From CAXBES01 sp963974915 (lineage in GTDB: Bacteria > Bacteroidota > Bacteroidia > Flavobacteriales > Flavobacteriaceae): a stretch of 64,000 bases of DNA. The stretch lies in the NCBI GenBank assembly GCA_963974915.1, contig CAXBES010000012.1, positions 62,001 to 126,000 on the forward strand, written 5' to 3'. Of this stretch, positions 1-9,372 are shown piece after piece; the stretch's first letter is position 1, and each line of letters opens with the position of its first letter. The translations under genes were made by a program, and so were the position numbers. The notes under the pieces were generated by a model, which did not search any database, had not been told where the DNA came from, and saw only the letters and a program-made list of their open reading frames with translations.

Positions 1-1
1 A

Positions 2-757
2 GAATTTTCTTCGAAACTCGACGTAAAAGATATTAGGTTTATCCCTATTAGCGCTTTAAATGGGGATAATGTAGTGAACAGATCACAGCATATGGATTGG
101 TACCAGGGAGCACCATTATTGCACACCTTAGAGCATATCCACATTAGTAGTGACGTAAACAAAATTGATGCTCGATTTCCCGTACAAACGGTTTTACGTC
201 CGCAGCGAGATGAATTTATCGATTACAGGGGTTATGCCGGGAGAGTAGCTAGTGGTATTTTTAGGCCGGGTGATGATGTTGTTGTGATGCCTTCGGGGTT
301 TACCTCTAAGATAAAATCGATCGATACACTAAAGGGAACTTTGAAAGAGGCCTATGCGCCTATGTCTATCTCAATTACTTTGGAAGATGATATTGATGTG
401 AGTAGGGGAGACATGATTGTAAAGGCTAATAATAAACCGGAGGCTGTTCAGGAATTTGATGCGATGTTCTGTTGGTTACACAACCAACCTGCAAGGCCAC
501 GAGCCAAGTACACTATTTTGCACAACACCAATGAGCAGAAAGCTATGATAAAGAATGTACTGTATAAAATAGATATAGACACATACGATAGAAACTCGGA
601 GGATAAGGAAATAAAAATGAATGATATTGGTCGGATCACTTTGAGAACTACGCGACCGTTGATGGTTGATGGTTATCGAGACAATCGAATAACAGGAAGT
701 TTTATTCTTATAGATGATGCTACACATGAAACGGTAGCGGCCGGAATGATAATTTAG
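2..757 (+). CDS. cysN: Sulfate adenylyltransferase large subunit CysN, 3' part
   Basis: GTPase subunit of ATP sulfurylase, which with CysD makes adenosine 5'-phosphosulfate in the cytoplasm. The reading frame is open from base 2, so the gene is cut by the window edge and the first Met-like codon (GTG at 74) is internal. Visible is the end of the G domain (FIPISAL, then the typical CysN stretch with NRSQHMDWYQG) followed by the EF-Tu-like beta-barrel domains II and III (RDEFIDYRGYAGRVASG; later TLRTTRPLMVD). About 251 residues are present, the C-terminal half of the family. It lies upstream of the polysaccharide locus in the same direction, but a 153-bp gap with its own promoter separates them. 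No sulfotransferase was seen downstream, so a role in sulfating the polysaccharide is only a possibility. Confidence 0.93.
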   Translation, partial: EFSSKLDVKDIRFIPISALNGDNVVNRSQHMDWYQGAPLLHTLEHIHISSDVNKIDARFPVQTVLRPQRDEFIDYRGYAGRVASGIFRPGDDVVVMPSGFTSKIKSIDTLKGTLKEAYAPMSISITLEDDIDVSRGDMIVKANNKPEAVQEFDAMFCWLHNQPARPRAKYTILHNTNEQKAMIKNVLYKIDIDTYDRNSEDKEIKMNDIGRITLRTTRPLMVDGYRDNRITGSFILIDDATHETVAAGMII

Positions 758-806
758 CGAAATCCTGAATTTATCCTGTTAGGGATTAGTTATTTAAATC
801 GTTAAA

Positions 807-833
807 TATGCTCAAAAAGAATTAGTATATTTG
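807..833 (+). promoter_or_regulatory. Promoter of the wza-like gene with shared 17-bp element
   Basis: TATATTTG at 826-833 fits the Bacteroidota -7 box TAnnTTTG. Directly upstream, 807-823 holds TATGCTCAAAAAGAATT, which recurs exactly at 6934-6950 with the same 2-bp distance to the next -7 box. There is no TTTG at the usual -33 position. The leader to the start codon would be about 70 nt. Confidence 0.6.
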
Positions 834-910
834 CAGGCTCGAAAAAGAAAAAGATTTATCAATAAAAATGGGTGTTCTGAAAGGAAAAGCTCAATAATAC
901 AATTATAAGA

Positions 911-3343
911 ATGGTGCTTAGATCCACACATAAGTTTACCCTTATATTTATAGCAATTACGTTTATCTTACTGGGTAATAACGTTATTGCACAAAACTTA
1001 CCTAATTCGATTCCATCTAATGTTGAGTCGTTGTCTGACGAGGAGTTGTACGATTATTGGCAGCAAGCCAAATCTCAAGGATATACCTTGGCGCAAATTA
1101 AGGCTATTGCGTTGACCAGAGGTATTTCGCCAACAAAGATAGCTGAAATTGAAAACAGGATCAATGCGTTAGGGGTCGATTCAATTGCTGCTGAAAATGA
1201 AATTTCAAATAATGCTCTTAACATTAATAATGACAGACCGGTAGGTTTCACAGGAGAGGAAAATGTAATTGATCGTACAAACGATTCACTTTTTGGATAC
1301 GATTTTTTTAACAACCGGAATATTTCTTTTACCCCTAATACCAATTTAGCGACGCCCGCTAATTATCAATTAGGACCAGGGGACGAATTAGTAATCAGTA
1401 TTTGGGGAGCTGCAGAGCAGAGTTATAACACTGCGATCGATAGAGAAGGAGCAATTAGAATTCCTGGAATTGGAAGAATTTTACTTAGCGGACTATCGAT
1501 TGAAGAAGCTACCAGAAAAATTGAAAGCTCACTTCGAAAAATTTATGCCGGTATATCGGCTCCGGCCGACAGTCCTTATAAGGTTTTTATCGGGGTTTCG
1601 CTCGCAAATGTTAGGACGGTTCAGGTTAATATCATTGGAGAAGTTAAAGTGCCCGGAACCTATAGTTTGAGTGCATTATCGAATGTGTTAAATGCACTTT
1701 ATGCTTCGGGTGGCCCAACAAAGCAAGGTACTTTTCGTGATGTAAAACTTATTAGAAATGGAGAAGAAGTAGCAACATATGATATTTATAAATATTTGAT
1801 GCAAGGTTCTCAAGACGGAAATTTAAGTTTAAAAGATCAGGACGTAATAATTGTAGCGCCATATATTTCACGAGTTAGAATAAACGGAAGTGTAAAAAGG
1901 CCCGGCATATATGAAATAAAACCTGAAGAAAATTTGGATGATCTTTTGCGTTTTGTAAGCGGGTTTAAATCTGATGCCTATCGGGAGCGTATCGTTTTGG
2001 AGCGAATAGAAGGCGACCGAAGACGAGTTAAAGAGTTGCTTACTTCTAATGCGGCAAACGAACAGTTAAAAGATGGAGATGTATTAGGGGTGAGACAGAT
2101 CATTAATAAATTTGAAAATAAGATCGAGATCAAAGGTGCAGTGTATCGACCCGGAAATTACGAACTTACCGAAGGTCTAACACTTAGAGAGCTTATTGAG
2201 AAAGCAGCCGGTGTAAGAGATGATGCTTTTCTTGACAGAGGATTGATTTTTAGTACAAAAGACGGGATTAAGAAAAGTGTAACTCCTTTTTCTGTTTCAG
2301 AAGTAGTATCGGGTAATAGAGAAATAGAGCTTCAGCAAAACGATGTAATACAGATTTTCGATAAGTATAGTCTTTCCGAAGAATACACACTAACTATAGA
2401 CGGGGCGGTGAATTCACCCGGTAGATTTCCTTATATGGAAGACATTACGGTTCAGGATCTGGTTTTATTGGGAGGAGGATTTACAGACGGCGCTAACGCC
2501 GGCATTATAGATATTTTTAGAAGAGTTAATGACGACCAATACGAAACACTTAGTGAAAATTTTAAAATTTCGGCATCGGGTGAATTAACGCTTAATAGTG
2601 GAGAAACATTCAAATTAGAACCAAACGATAGAGTTTCTGTCCGGTTTTTAAAAGGATTTTCGGAACAGGTCTTTGTAAGTGTTGTTGGGGAAGCCAATTA
2701 CCCGGGATCTTATGCTGTACAAACTAAAGAGCAAAAAATTTCGGATCTACTTGAGCAAGCCGGAGGTCTATCACCGTACGCATTCGTAAATGGAGCATCC
2801 TTGATAAGAGTGAACCCGTTTTATAAAGACAAAACACAGGGACAAACTTTCGATGCCATTGGTGAAAAAGAAACGAGTTTAGACGATATTGATGATATCA
2901 ATAATAGAAAACAATTTAGGGTAGGGATCGATCTTCAGAAGATCATTGATAAACCTGACTCAAAATATAATCTGGTTTTAAAAAACGGAGATGTATTAGA
3001 GATTCCTTCGGTTAAAGAGACCGTAAAAGTAGACGGACAAGTCTTGGTTCCGTCATTAGTTCGTTACGATAAATCTTATAATTTAAAAGATTATATCAAT
3101 AGATCCGGCGGCTTTTCTACCAAGGCAAAAAAGGGTAAAACTTATGTTGTTTACTCTAACGGTGAAATAGCGGCTTCAAAGAACTTTTTGTTTTTTAGAA
3201 GTTATCCTAAACTCATGCCGGGAGCTGTGATCTTAGTCCCTGAGAAGCCTGAGAGAACAAGTAAGCTCTCAACCCAAGAGATCATTGGGATTAGTACCGG
3301 TGTGACCACGTTGGCGCTTTTAGTGGACCGGCTTTTTCAGTAG
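911..3343 (+). CDS. Wza-like polysaccharide export outer-membrane protein with six SLBB domains
   Basis: Outer-membrane exporter of capsule or O-polysaccharide. An N-terminal signal peptide ends near ...NNVIAQ (residue 28). A poly-export domain follows at about residues 145-215 (YQLGPGDELVISIWG). I count six SLBB-type units, starting near residues 238, 322, 405, 494, 588 and 705, each with the G-x-V-x-x-P-G/S-x-Y pattern (e.g. IIGEVKVPGTYSL, IKGAVYRPGNYEL). The C-terminal about 20 residues are hydrophobic and may form the membrane helix. E. coli Wza has far fewer SLBB units in about 380 residues, so this is a long Bacteroidota-type exporter. First gene of the polysaccharide locus, with its own promoter. 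No Wzc-type kinase partner lies nearby. Confidence 0.9.
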   Translation: MVLRSTHKFTLIFIAITFILLGNNVIAQNLPNSIPSNVESLSDEELYDYWQQAKSQGYTLAQIKAIALTRGISPTKIAEIENRINALGVDSIAAENEISNNALNINNDRPVGFTGEENVIDRTNDSLFGYDFFNNRNISFTPNTNLATPANYQLGPGDELVISIWGAAEQSYNTAIDREGAIRIPGIGRILLSGLSIEEATRKIESSLRKIYAGISAPADSPYKVFIGVSLANVRTVQVNIIGEVKVPGTYSLSALSNVLNALYASGGPTKQGTFRDVKLIRNGEEVATYDIYKYLMQGSQDGNLSLKDQDVIIVAPYISRVRINGSVKRPGIYEIKPEENLDDLLRFVSGFKSDAYRERIVLERIEGDRRRVKELLTSNAANEQLKDGDVLGVRQIINKFENKIEIKGAVYRPGNYELTEGLTLRELIEKAAGVRDDAFLDRGLIFSTKDGIKKSVTPFSVSEVVSGNREIELQQNDVIQIFDKYSLSEEYTLTIDGAVNSPGRFPYMEDITVQDLVLLGGGFTDGANAGIIDIFRRVNDDQYETLSENFKISASGELTLNSGETFKLEPNDRVSVRFLKGFSEQVFVSVVGEANYPGSYAVQTKEQKISDLLEQAGGLSPYAFVNGASLIRVNPFYKDKTQGQTFDAIGEKETSLDDIDDINNRKQFRVGIDLQKIIDKPDSKYNLVLKNGDVLEIPSVKETVKVDGQVLVPSLVRYDKSYNLKDYINRSGGFSTKAKKGKTYVVYSNGEIAASKNFLFFRSYPKLMPGAVILVPEKPERTSKLSTQEIIGISTGVTTLALLVDRLFQ

Positions 3344-3523
3344 AACGTTGTAAGAACAGGAGATATCATTGTGATATTTAACTTCAAGTATCTGTCGGTT
3401 TTAAAACGCCGGTGACTCTTCATTACTATAATATTATCCCTATTTGTTTTTTAAAGTATGATAATGTTATAGATTTATACCTGTATCAAGGGGTAATGAA
3501 AATTAAGGTACGTAATACGGTTT

Positions 3524-4957
3524 ATGAAAAACAATCTCGATAAATTACTGCAAAAAGGATTGTTGTGGAGTATGTTAGAAGTGTTTATTAAAAGACTCTT
3601 CGATCTGCTTGTTAAGCTCGTTTTAGCCAGAATACTTTTCCCGGAAGAATTTGGAATAGTTGGAATGGCGGCAGTGTTTACTTCATTTGTGCAGGTGATT
3701 AGTGAAATGGGGATTGGATCTGCGCTTATCCAGAGAAAAAAGGAACAGTTAAACGACTTGCATTTTCAAACCGCTTTTTGGTTCAGTCTTCTATGGGGCA
3801 CCTTCCTTTATGGAATTATAATTTTTCTATCTCCTTTAGTATCCGAATTTTATAATGAACCGGTTTTGCAGAAGGTGGTGCCCATACTGGGATTGCCAAT
3901 TTTGGTAAGTTCAGTAAACACGATAAATAAGGCTCAATTAATGCGAGAACTCAATTTTAAGAAGCTCGCTATCATCAATAACGTTTCGAGTATACTTGCA
4001 GGTATAGGAGCGATAGTTCTGGCTTTTAATGACTTCGGAATATGGGCATTGGTTTTTAATGTAGTCGTGCCATTTTTTGTCGCTGTACCACTTTTATTTA
4101 TGGCAACACAATGGAAACCTAAATTAGTTTGGGAAAAAAAGGCTTTTTTTGAAATTTTCGGTTTCGGAATATTCACTTTTGGAACGGCCATAATCTTGAA
4201 TATTTCTGCGAATGTAGATTATCTGGTAATAGGAAAGCTAATTAGCGCTGCTAGTCTGGGAGCATATACTTTGGCCTTTATGCTAACAAGTATGGTGAGC
4301 TCTCAAATAACGAGTATGGTAAATAGAGTTATGTTTCCGTTTTATAGTGCCATACAATCTGATCTAGAAAAGGTGAAGATCTACTATTTGAGAGTTGTGA
4401 AGTATTACGCAGTTATTATTTACCCCATTATGTTATCATTAATAGTTTTGGGTGGTCCAATTTTATCGATCTTCTTTGGGGCTAAATGGGTGGAGGCGAA
4501 AGTTCCTATGCGAATACTGGCAGTTGCTGTGTTAATTAATGTATTAACCAGTAGTTATAATTTATTATTTAGAAGTATAGGTAAACCGAGACTCGAAATG
4601 AAAATATTGTTGTCAATATTGATTTTTGCGACTATTCCGGCAATAGTGTTTGGAGCTAATTTTTACGGAATACGGGGTGTCGCGTACGGGATCCTTTTTT
4701 CCAGTGTCGTGAATCTATTAGTAGTTCTTGTGCTATTAAAGAAACACTTTCAAATAAATTGGAGGAATATTTCATATGCTGTTACACCGGCTGTGATCGC
4801 ATTTATAATAACGTTCGCAATTATCTCTTCCTTATATCTTTATACTTCAATGCATGCGATCCTTATAATCGCCCTTCTCTTTGTTATTTATTTTACCATT
4901 TGTGCATTCTTTTTCAAGGAAGAGCTTCAGAAACTCAAGAGCATTCTTAAAAGATAG
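3524..4957 (+). CDS. wzx: Wzx-type flippase, WzxC/TuaB-like (MOP superfamily)
   Basis: Integral membrane protein of 477 residues with about 12 hydrophobic segments. The N-terminus (GLLWSMLEVFIKRLFDLLVK followed by ARILFPEEFGIVGMA) is typical of the WzxC/TuaB branch of the MOP exporters, which flip undecaprenyl-linked sugar units across the inner membrane. It ends in a basic tail. It is separated from the exporter gene by 180 bp, which contains an AT-rich hairpin at 3363-3377 but no clear -7 box. A second flippase lies at 11564. Which one serves the main repeat unit cannot be told from sequence. Confidence 0.88.
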   Translation: MKNNLDKLLQKGLLWSMLEVFIKRLFDLLVKLVLARILFPEEFGIVGMAAVFTSFVQVISEMGIGSALIQRKKEQLNDLHFQTAFWFSLLWGTFLYGIIIFLSPLVSEFYNEPVLQKVVPILGLPILVSSVNTINKAQLMRELNFKKLAIINNVSSILAGIGAIVLAFNDFGIWALVFNVVVPFFVAVPLLFMATQWKPKLVWEKKAFFEIFGFGIFTFGTAIILNISANVDYLVIGKLISAASLGAYTLAFMLTSMVSSQITSMVNRVMFPFYSAIQSDLEKVKIYYLRVVKYYAVIIYPIMLSLIVLGGPILSIFFGAKWVEAKVPMRILAVAVLINVLTSSYNLLFRSIGKPRLEMKILLSILIFATIPAIVFGANFYGIRGVAYGILFSSVVNLLVVLVLLKKHFQINWRNISYAVTPAVIAFIITFAIISSLYLYTSMHAILIIALLFVIYFTICAFFFKEELQKLKSILKR

Positions 4958-5127
4958 TCCCGTACATATTTTAACTTAAAGTATTTATTAGTGGCACTTC
5001 TTTTTCCGAAGAAAACATATTAATTTGTCCGAATTACTTTTTCTTTGTAATATCGAAGCCCGTTCAATAAACAAAATGATAGTAAGGTTCTTGTCCCTTA
5101 AAGCAGTTTACCTTCTATACGTCGTCA

Positions 5128-5745
5128 ATGAAACAAACAATTAAATCGGTTTTAAAAAAAATCATTAATTTCTTAAACCATATTCGGTTTAGGAATAAAG
5201 TGACTAAAATTGGACGTGTAGATTTTGGTTATAGTAGTCAGATACATATTGGAAATGGTAGCACGAAGAAGAATATCGTGTTAAAAGACCGATGTAGGAT
5301 GTATGCGACTTTGGTTTCACGCTTTAAAGGACAAATTATTTTTGAGGAAAATGTAAAAATTGGCTATGGGTCTGTGGTAGCATGTATTAATAAAATTCAC
5401 ATTGGTAAAGGTACTGCGATCGCTCATAAGGTTGTCATCATAGATAACAACAATCATCCTGTACATCCAGAAGATAGGAAGATCATGTATAATTCCACCT
5501 GGAATTCTCCTTTGCGAAACTGGAATTATTCAAAATCGGCACCTATAAATATTGGTAAAAATGTATGGGTAGGAACCGGTGTTAGAATTCACAAAGGGGT
5601 ATCAATTGGCGATAATTCTATTGTTGGCGCAAATGCTGTGGTAACCAAGGATGTTCCAGCTAATTGCATAGTTGCCGGAAATCCTGCGACCATAGTACGT
5701 GAGAATATTTTAGATGAACCGAGGCTTATTCCCGATAATGAATAA
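5128..5745 (+). CDS. Left-handed beta-helix (hexapeptide) O-acyltransferase
   Basis: 205 residues made mostly of hexapeptide repeats (e.g. IGKNVWVGTGVRIHKG, IGDNSIVGANAVV), ending with VAGNPATIV, the usual C-terminal signature of the WbbJ/CysE/LacA-like group. Such enzymes transfer acetyl or similar groups from acyl-CoA to sugar hydroxyls. The N-terminus is basic (MKQTIKSVLKKIIN). The next gene starts inside its last codons, so the two are probably translationally coupled. Substrate unknown; O-acetylation of the polysaccharide is the likely role. Confidence 0.82.
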   Translation: MKQTIKSVLKKIINFLNHIRFRNKVTKIGRVDFGYSSQIHIGNGSTKKNIVLKDRCRMYATLVSRFKGQIIFEENVKIGYGSVVACINKIHIGKGTAIAHKVVIIDNNNHPVHPEDRKIMYNSTWNSPLRNWNYSKSAPINIGKNVWVGTGVRIHKGVSIGDNSIVGANAVVTKDVPANCIVAGNPATIVRENILDEPRLIPDNE

Positions 5746-6892
5746 ATTTTTATTACTTGTTGTTTGTCTCTATATATTGTTATTCCCTTTATATATTTTT
5801 GAAAGTGGCTTACCGCAACCGGCTCATTATATTTTGGCAATTGGACTTATCATGGGCTTTTTCAGTTTAGAATTCAGAAAAACCATTTTTACACAAAAAC
5901 CCACACGCTATTTAGTTGCATTTATTGTGGTCGTTATTATAGTTAATACTTCCTACTTTGCATTTTTGACATTCACTGGCATAGAAAATTCGTTGTATTT
6001 GCCCATAGCTTATTATATATTTAATGCGGTTTTTTTCTTACTGCTACTGTACTTACTGCGTGTAGAAAGGTTTCAAGAAACAGTCAATTATATTGCTCTC
6101 GCAATTATTATTTCTGTGTCAATTCAAGTGATTCTGGCACTTATGGGAGTAAATAAAGAAACTCAATATATCGTGACTAAGAGAACAGTACTCTGGTTTA
6201 ATAACCCTAATCAGTTGGGTTATTTTGTACTTCTTGCTCTTACCTTTTATACTGTTTTACCCAGTAAATTCCGATTGGAAAGAATCTATAATCTTTTAAT
6301 GATCATAATGTGTTTTTATTTAGCGATCATATCGAGCTCCCGGGTTATTATTATTGGCCTGGTGATTCTTTCATCGTTACTTATATTTTCTTCGGAAAAA
6401 AACGTGCCTCAAAAACGTTGGTTAGTGATTCTACCGGCTATCTTTTTAATAGGAACAGGGGTGTTTTATACTCCCTTTGTTCAGAAGAGGATAAACCTAA
6501 TTGAAACAAGAATCGAACGAAATGATGCTAAGGGAGTTTCTGAAGCTCAAATAAGAGGGTACGATCGAGTATTCAATCATCCCGAAAAGATCTTGTACGG
6601 AGCAGGAGAAGGAAATTATGACCGATTCAATTCGTATCAACCGGGTGAAATTCATTCAGGTTTTGGCAATATCTTATTTTCGTATGGAATCGTAGGATTG
6701 GTCTTTTTCTCGCTATTCGTTTTTGCCTCAATTCGGAAAAATTTACTTTATAATTGTCTTCTTTTACTGCCAATTCTGCTTTACAATTTAGTGCATCAGG
6801 GATTTCGAGCAACTTTCTTCTGGGGAATTCTTGCTGCCATATTCATGGGAGATACTTTTAAAAGAAGAAACGCTGGAAAACGAGTCGGCTAA
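5738..6892 (+). CDS. wzy: O-antigen polymerase/ligase-family membrane protein (Wzy candidate 1)
   Basis: Polytopic membrane protein with about 10 hydrophobic segments. A conserved NNPNQLGYF stretch near residue 155 and a large loop with RGYDRVFNHPEKILYGAGEGN, followed by HSGFGN, match the Wzy_C/O-antigen ligase-like superfamily. I use ATG 5738 (MNKFLLLVVC...) rather than ATG 5714, because the signal-anchor-like N-terminus begins there and the start then overlaps the previous stop by 8 nt. It could be the repeat-unit polymerase or a ligase. A second polymerase candidate of EpsG type lies at 20258. Confidence 0.78.
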   Translation: MNKFLLLVVCLYILLFPLYIFESGLPQPAHYILAIGLIMGFFSLEFRKTIFTQKPTRYLVAFIVVVIIVNTSYFAFLTFTGIENSLYLPIAYYIFNAVFFLLLLYLLRVERFQETVNYIALAIIISVSIQVILALMGVNKETQYIVTKRTVLWFNNPNQLGYFVLLALTFYTVLPSKFRLERIYNLLMIIMCFYLAIISSSRVIIIGLVILSSLLIFSSEKNVPQKRWLVILPAIFLIGTGVFYTPFVQKRINLIETRIERNDAKGVSEAQIRGYDRVFNHPEKILYGAGEGNYDRFNSYQPGEIHSGFGNILFSYGIVGLVFFSLFVFASIRKNLLYNCLLLLPILLYNLVHQGFRATFFWGILAAIFMGDTFKRRNAGKRVG

Positions 6893-6933
6893 ATCAGTGA
6901 AATTGAACTTTCTTTAATTCTGTAAGGGGTATT

Positions 6934-6960
6934 TATGCTCAAAAAGAATTCCTATCTTTG
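6934..6960 (+). promoter_or_regulatory. Promoter of the wzz-like gene with shared 17-bp element
   Basis: TATCTTTG at 6953-6960 is a -7 box. TATGCTCAAAAAGAATT at 6934-6950 is identical in sequence and spacing to the element before the wza-like gene. The leader would be about 140 nt. It marks a second transcription start inside the locus. Confidence 0.6.
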
Positions 6961-7106
6961 CCGCAAATAAAAAACGCCTGAAAATATATTAAAGAGTAAT
7001 GTTTTTGGGAATTGCTTTAAAGATAATAGTGGATAGGATTTTATGTTGACGAATTAGGATTATTGTGATAAAATATCCTTATTTCTTTGAAACTTAACTT
7101 ATAACT

Positions 7107-8210
7107 ATGGGGAAAGAAATTTCTTATAAGAAACCAACAAACTACGAATTTACCCGGGAAGAGGTAATTCAATTAGTTTATAAAAAAAGAAAAAAGCTGC
7201 TTCTTTTTGTTTTAGTAGCGCTGGTAATAGGAATAATTTCGGTGATGTTAACTCCCAGAGAATATCAGTCGTCTGCCATTATTGTGCCTCAAATTAGTTC
7301 GTCACCAAGTGTAAACAAAAAATATTCTAAAATTGCGGCACTGGCCGGAATTAACTTGAAAACAAATGAGAGTCCCAGTTTACTTCCTACGGTTTATCCA
7401 ATAATAATTTCAAGCACACCTTTTAGAAAAGAAATTCTTCAAACACCGCTTAAATTTAACGGTGTGGAGGATACCATTACCTTATCCTATTATCTTGACA
7501 ACCTTAAGAAAACACCATTTATTGATAAAGTTAAGAAATACACTATTGGATTACCCGGTCTTATCATAAACAGTTTGAAAAGTAAGCCTGCCGTCATGGC
7601 GACGGTTGCGGAAGATAGTACACTAAATTATTTATCGGCTCGAGAATTATCCCAGTTTGGCTTTTTGGAAGAATCTGTAACGATAAATTTCAACGATATT
7701 GACGGTTACATTGAGGTTGTTGGAAGAATGCCCGAACCTATTGCTTCGGCACAGTTAACGAAAAGAGTTCACGAATTATTACAAAACTATATTATAGAAT
7801 ATAACATTGAAAAGTCTCAGGATGAATTAGTTTATCTGGAAGGACGGCTTGAAGAAGCAGAGAAAAGTTTCTTTTCTAAACGAGCCATTTATGGGAACTA
7901 TTTAGATAGCAACAGAAATATTATATCTTCCTATTCTCAGAATAGAGCCGATCAATATAAAATAGAGTACGAATTGGCTCATTCAATTTATGCCGAACTG
8001 TCCAGTCAGTTGGAAACAGCCAAACTCCAGGTTAAAAAAGATACTCCTATTTTTACCATCATTAAACCTGTTACCGTTCCTGTTGAACCGGTTTCAAGAA
8101 ATGCTATTGTAACAATTGGTTTATGTGTCTTTCTAGGAACTGTTGCGGCATTGATCGTTATACTTTTTAATTATTCGAAGCAATTTATTAGGCACTATGT
8201 TTCAAGTTAA
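7107..8210 (+). CDS. wzz: Wzz-type chain-length determinant (polysaccharide co-polymerase without kinase)
   Basis: 367 residues with two membrane segments (about 31-52 and 335-355) flanking a periplasmic domain that includes a coiled-coil-rich stretch (about 230-295). The N-terminal Wzz domain (YQSSAIIVPQ) and the Pro-rich KPVTVPVEPVS before the second membrane segment are family hallmarks. The protein ends soon after membrane segment 2, so there is no Wzc BY-kinase domain. It should set the chain length made by the Wzy polymerase in the inner membrane. It has its own promoter with the element shared with the wza-like gene, which suggests co-regulation of export and chain length. Confidence 0.86.
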   Translation: MGKEISYKKPTNYEFTREEVIQLVYKKRKKLLLFVLVALVIGIISVMLTPREYQSSAIIVPQISSSPSVNKKYSKIAALAGINLKTNESPSLLPTVYPIIISSTPFRKEILQTPLKFNGVEDTITLSYYLDNLKKTPFIDKVKKYTIGLPGLIINSLKSKPAVMATVAEDSTLNYLSARELSQFGFLEESVTINFNDIDGYIEVVGRMPEPIASAQLTKRVHELLQNYIIEYNIEKSQDELVYLEGRLEEAEKSFFSKRAIYGNYLDSNRNIISSYSQNRADQYKIEYELAHSIYAELSSQLETAKLQVKKDTPIFTIIKPVTVPVEPVSRNAIVTIGLCVFLGTVAALIVILFNYSKQFIRHYVSS

Positions 8211-8259
8211 TTTTTTCCTGAAGTAAAGAAGACCTGCTAATAGAAAACCCTAGATCACA

Positions 8260-9309
8260 ATGAAACGACAGATACTGATAACCGGAGGAGCAGGATTTAT
8301 AGGATCTCATGTTGTGAGACTATTTGTTACGAAGTATCCTGAATATCAAATTTTTAATCTAGATGCCCTCACATACGCAGGAAATCTTGAAAATCTTAAA
8401 GATGTTGAGGGGAAGCCAAATTACACTTTCTTAAAGGGAGATATAGTAGATAAAGATTTTGTTGATTCAATTTTTCAGGAATACGCTTTCGATGCGGTGA
8501 TCCATTTAGCAGCAGAATCTCATGTAGATCGTTCGATAACCAATCCAACAGATTTTGTGTTTACCAATGTCGTTGGAACGCTTAATTTGTTAAACTCAGC
8601 TAAAACTATCTGGAAGGATAATTTGGATGGAAAATTGTTCTACCATATTAGCACCGATGAGGTATATGGTACCCTGGGTGAATCGGGCTTGTTTACCGAG
8701 CAAACTCCGTACGACCCTAACTCCCCATATTCGGCTTCTAAGGCAAGTTCAGATCATTTTGTAAGAGCCTATGGTGAAACCTACGGTGTGCCATATGTTA
8801 TAAGTAATTGTTCAAATAACTACGGTCCTAATCAGTTTCCGGAGAAACTAATCCCCTTGTTTATAAATAATATTATTCAGAAAAAATCCTTGCCGGTTTA
8901 TGGAGATGGTAATTATACCAGAGACTGGCTCTATGTTATTGATCATGCAGATGCTATAGATATGGTTTTTCATAAGGGAGTGAATAGAGAAACCTATAAT
9001 ATAGGAGGTTTTAACGAATGGAAGAATATCGATCTGGTCAAATTACTCTGTTCAGAAATGGATAAAAAATTAGGAAGAGTTAGCGGTGAAAGTTCAGAAC
9101 TTATAACCTTTGTGAAGGACAGACCGGGACACGACCTTAGGTATGCAATAGATGCGACAAAGATAAACGAAGAATTGGGCTGGAAACCAAGTGTTACTTT
9201 TGAACAGGGCTTAGTTAGAACTATAGAGTGGTATTTGGCAAATGAAGAATGGTTGCAACACGTTACCTCAGGGAGTTATAGAGAATATTACAACAAACAA
9301 TACAGTTAA
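8260..9309 (+). CDS. rfbB: dTDP-glucose 4,6-dehydratase RmlB
   Basis: Converts dTDP-glucose to dTDP-4-keto-6-deoxy-glucose in the cytoplasm. Extended SDR of 349 residues: NAD-binding GGAGFIGSH at residues 8-16, STDEVYG with the Asp-Glu catalytic pair near residue 130, and the YxxxK motif in YSASKASSD. SNCSNNYGPNQFPEKLIP is the family signature. It is followed 63 bp downstream by rfbA. Neither rfbC nor rfbD is in the window, so the ketosugar either goes to rhamnose through genes elsewhere or feeds another dTDP sugar. Confidence 0.96.
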   Translation: MKRQILITGGAGFIGSHVVRLFVTKYPEYQIFNLDALTYAGNLENLKDVEGKPNYTFLKGDIVDKDFVDSIFQEYAFDAVIHLAAESHVDRSITNPTDFVFTNVVGTLNLLNSAKTIWKDNLDGKLFYHISTDEVYGTLGESGLFTEQTPYDPNSPYSASKASSDHFVRAYGETYGVPYVISNCSNNYGPNQFPEKLIPLFINNIIQKKSLPVYGDGNYTRDWLYVIDHADAIDMVFHKGVNRETYNIGGFNEWKNIDLVKLLCSEMDKKLGRVSGESSELITFVKDRPGHDLRYAIDATKINEELGWKPSVTFEQGLVRTIEWYLANEEWLQHVTSGSYREYYNKQYS

Positions 9310-9372
9310 TTCATTTTATAATTAAAGTCATTACGTGAAGTTAATGAGAGAATTAATTCAAAATATATAAAA

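Noticed and set aside
868..897. Nine-codon ORF in the leader of the wza-like gene
   Set aside because: Too short to judge; no run of regulatory codons and no attenuator hairpin follows.
3363..3377. Hairpin after the wza-like gene as terminator
   Set aside because: A 6-bp AT-only stem without a T run; it would not reliably stop transcription.
5714..5737. Earlier ATG for the Wzy-like gene
   Set aside because: Adds 8 polar residues before a typical membrane start; the ATG at 5738 gives the usual short stop/start overlap.
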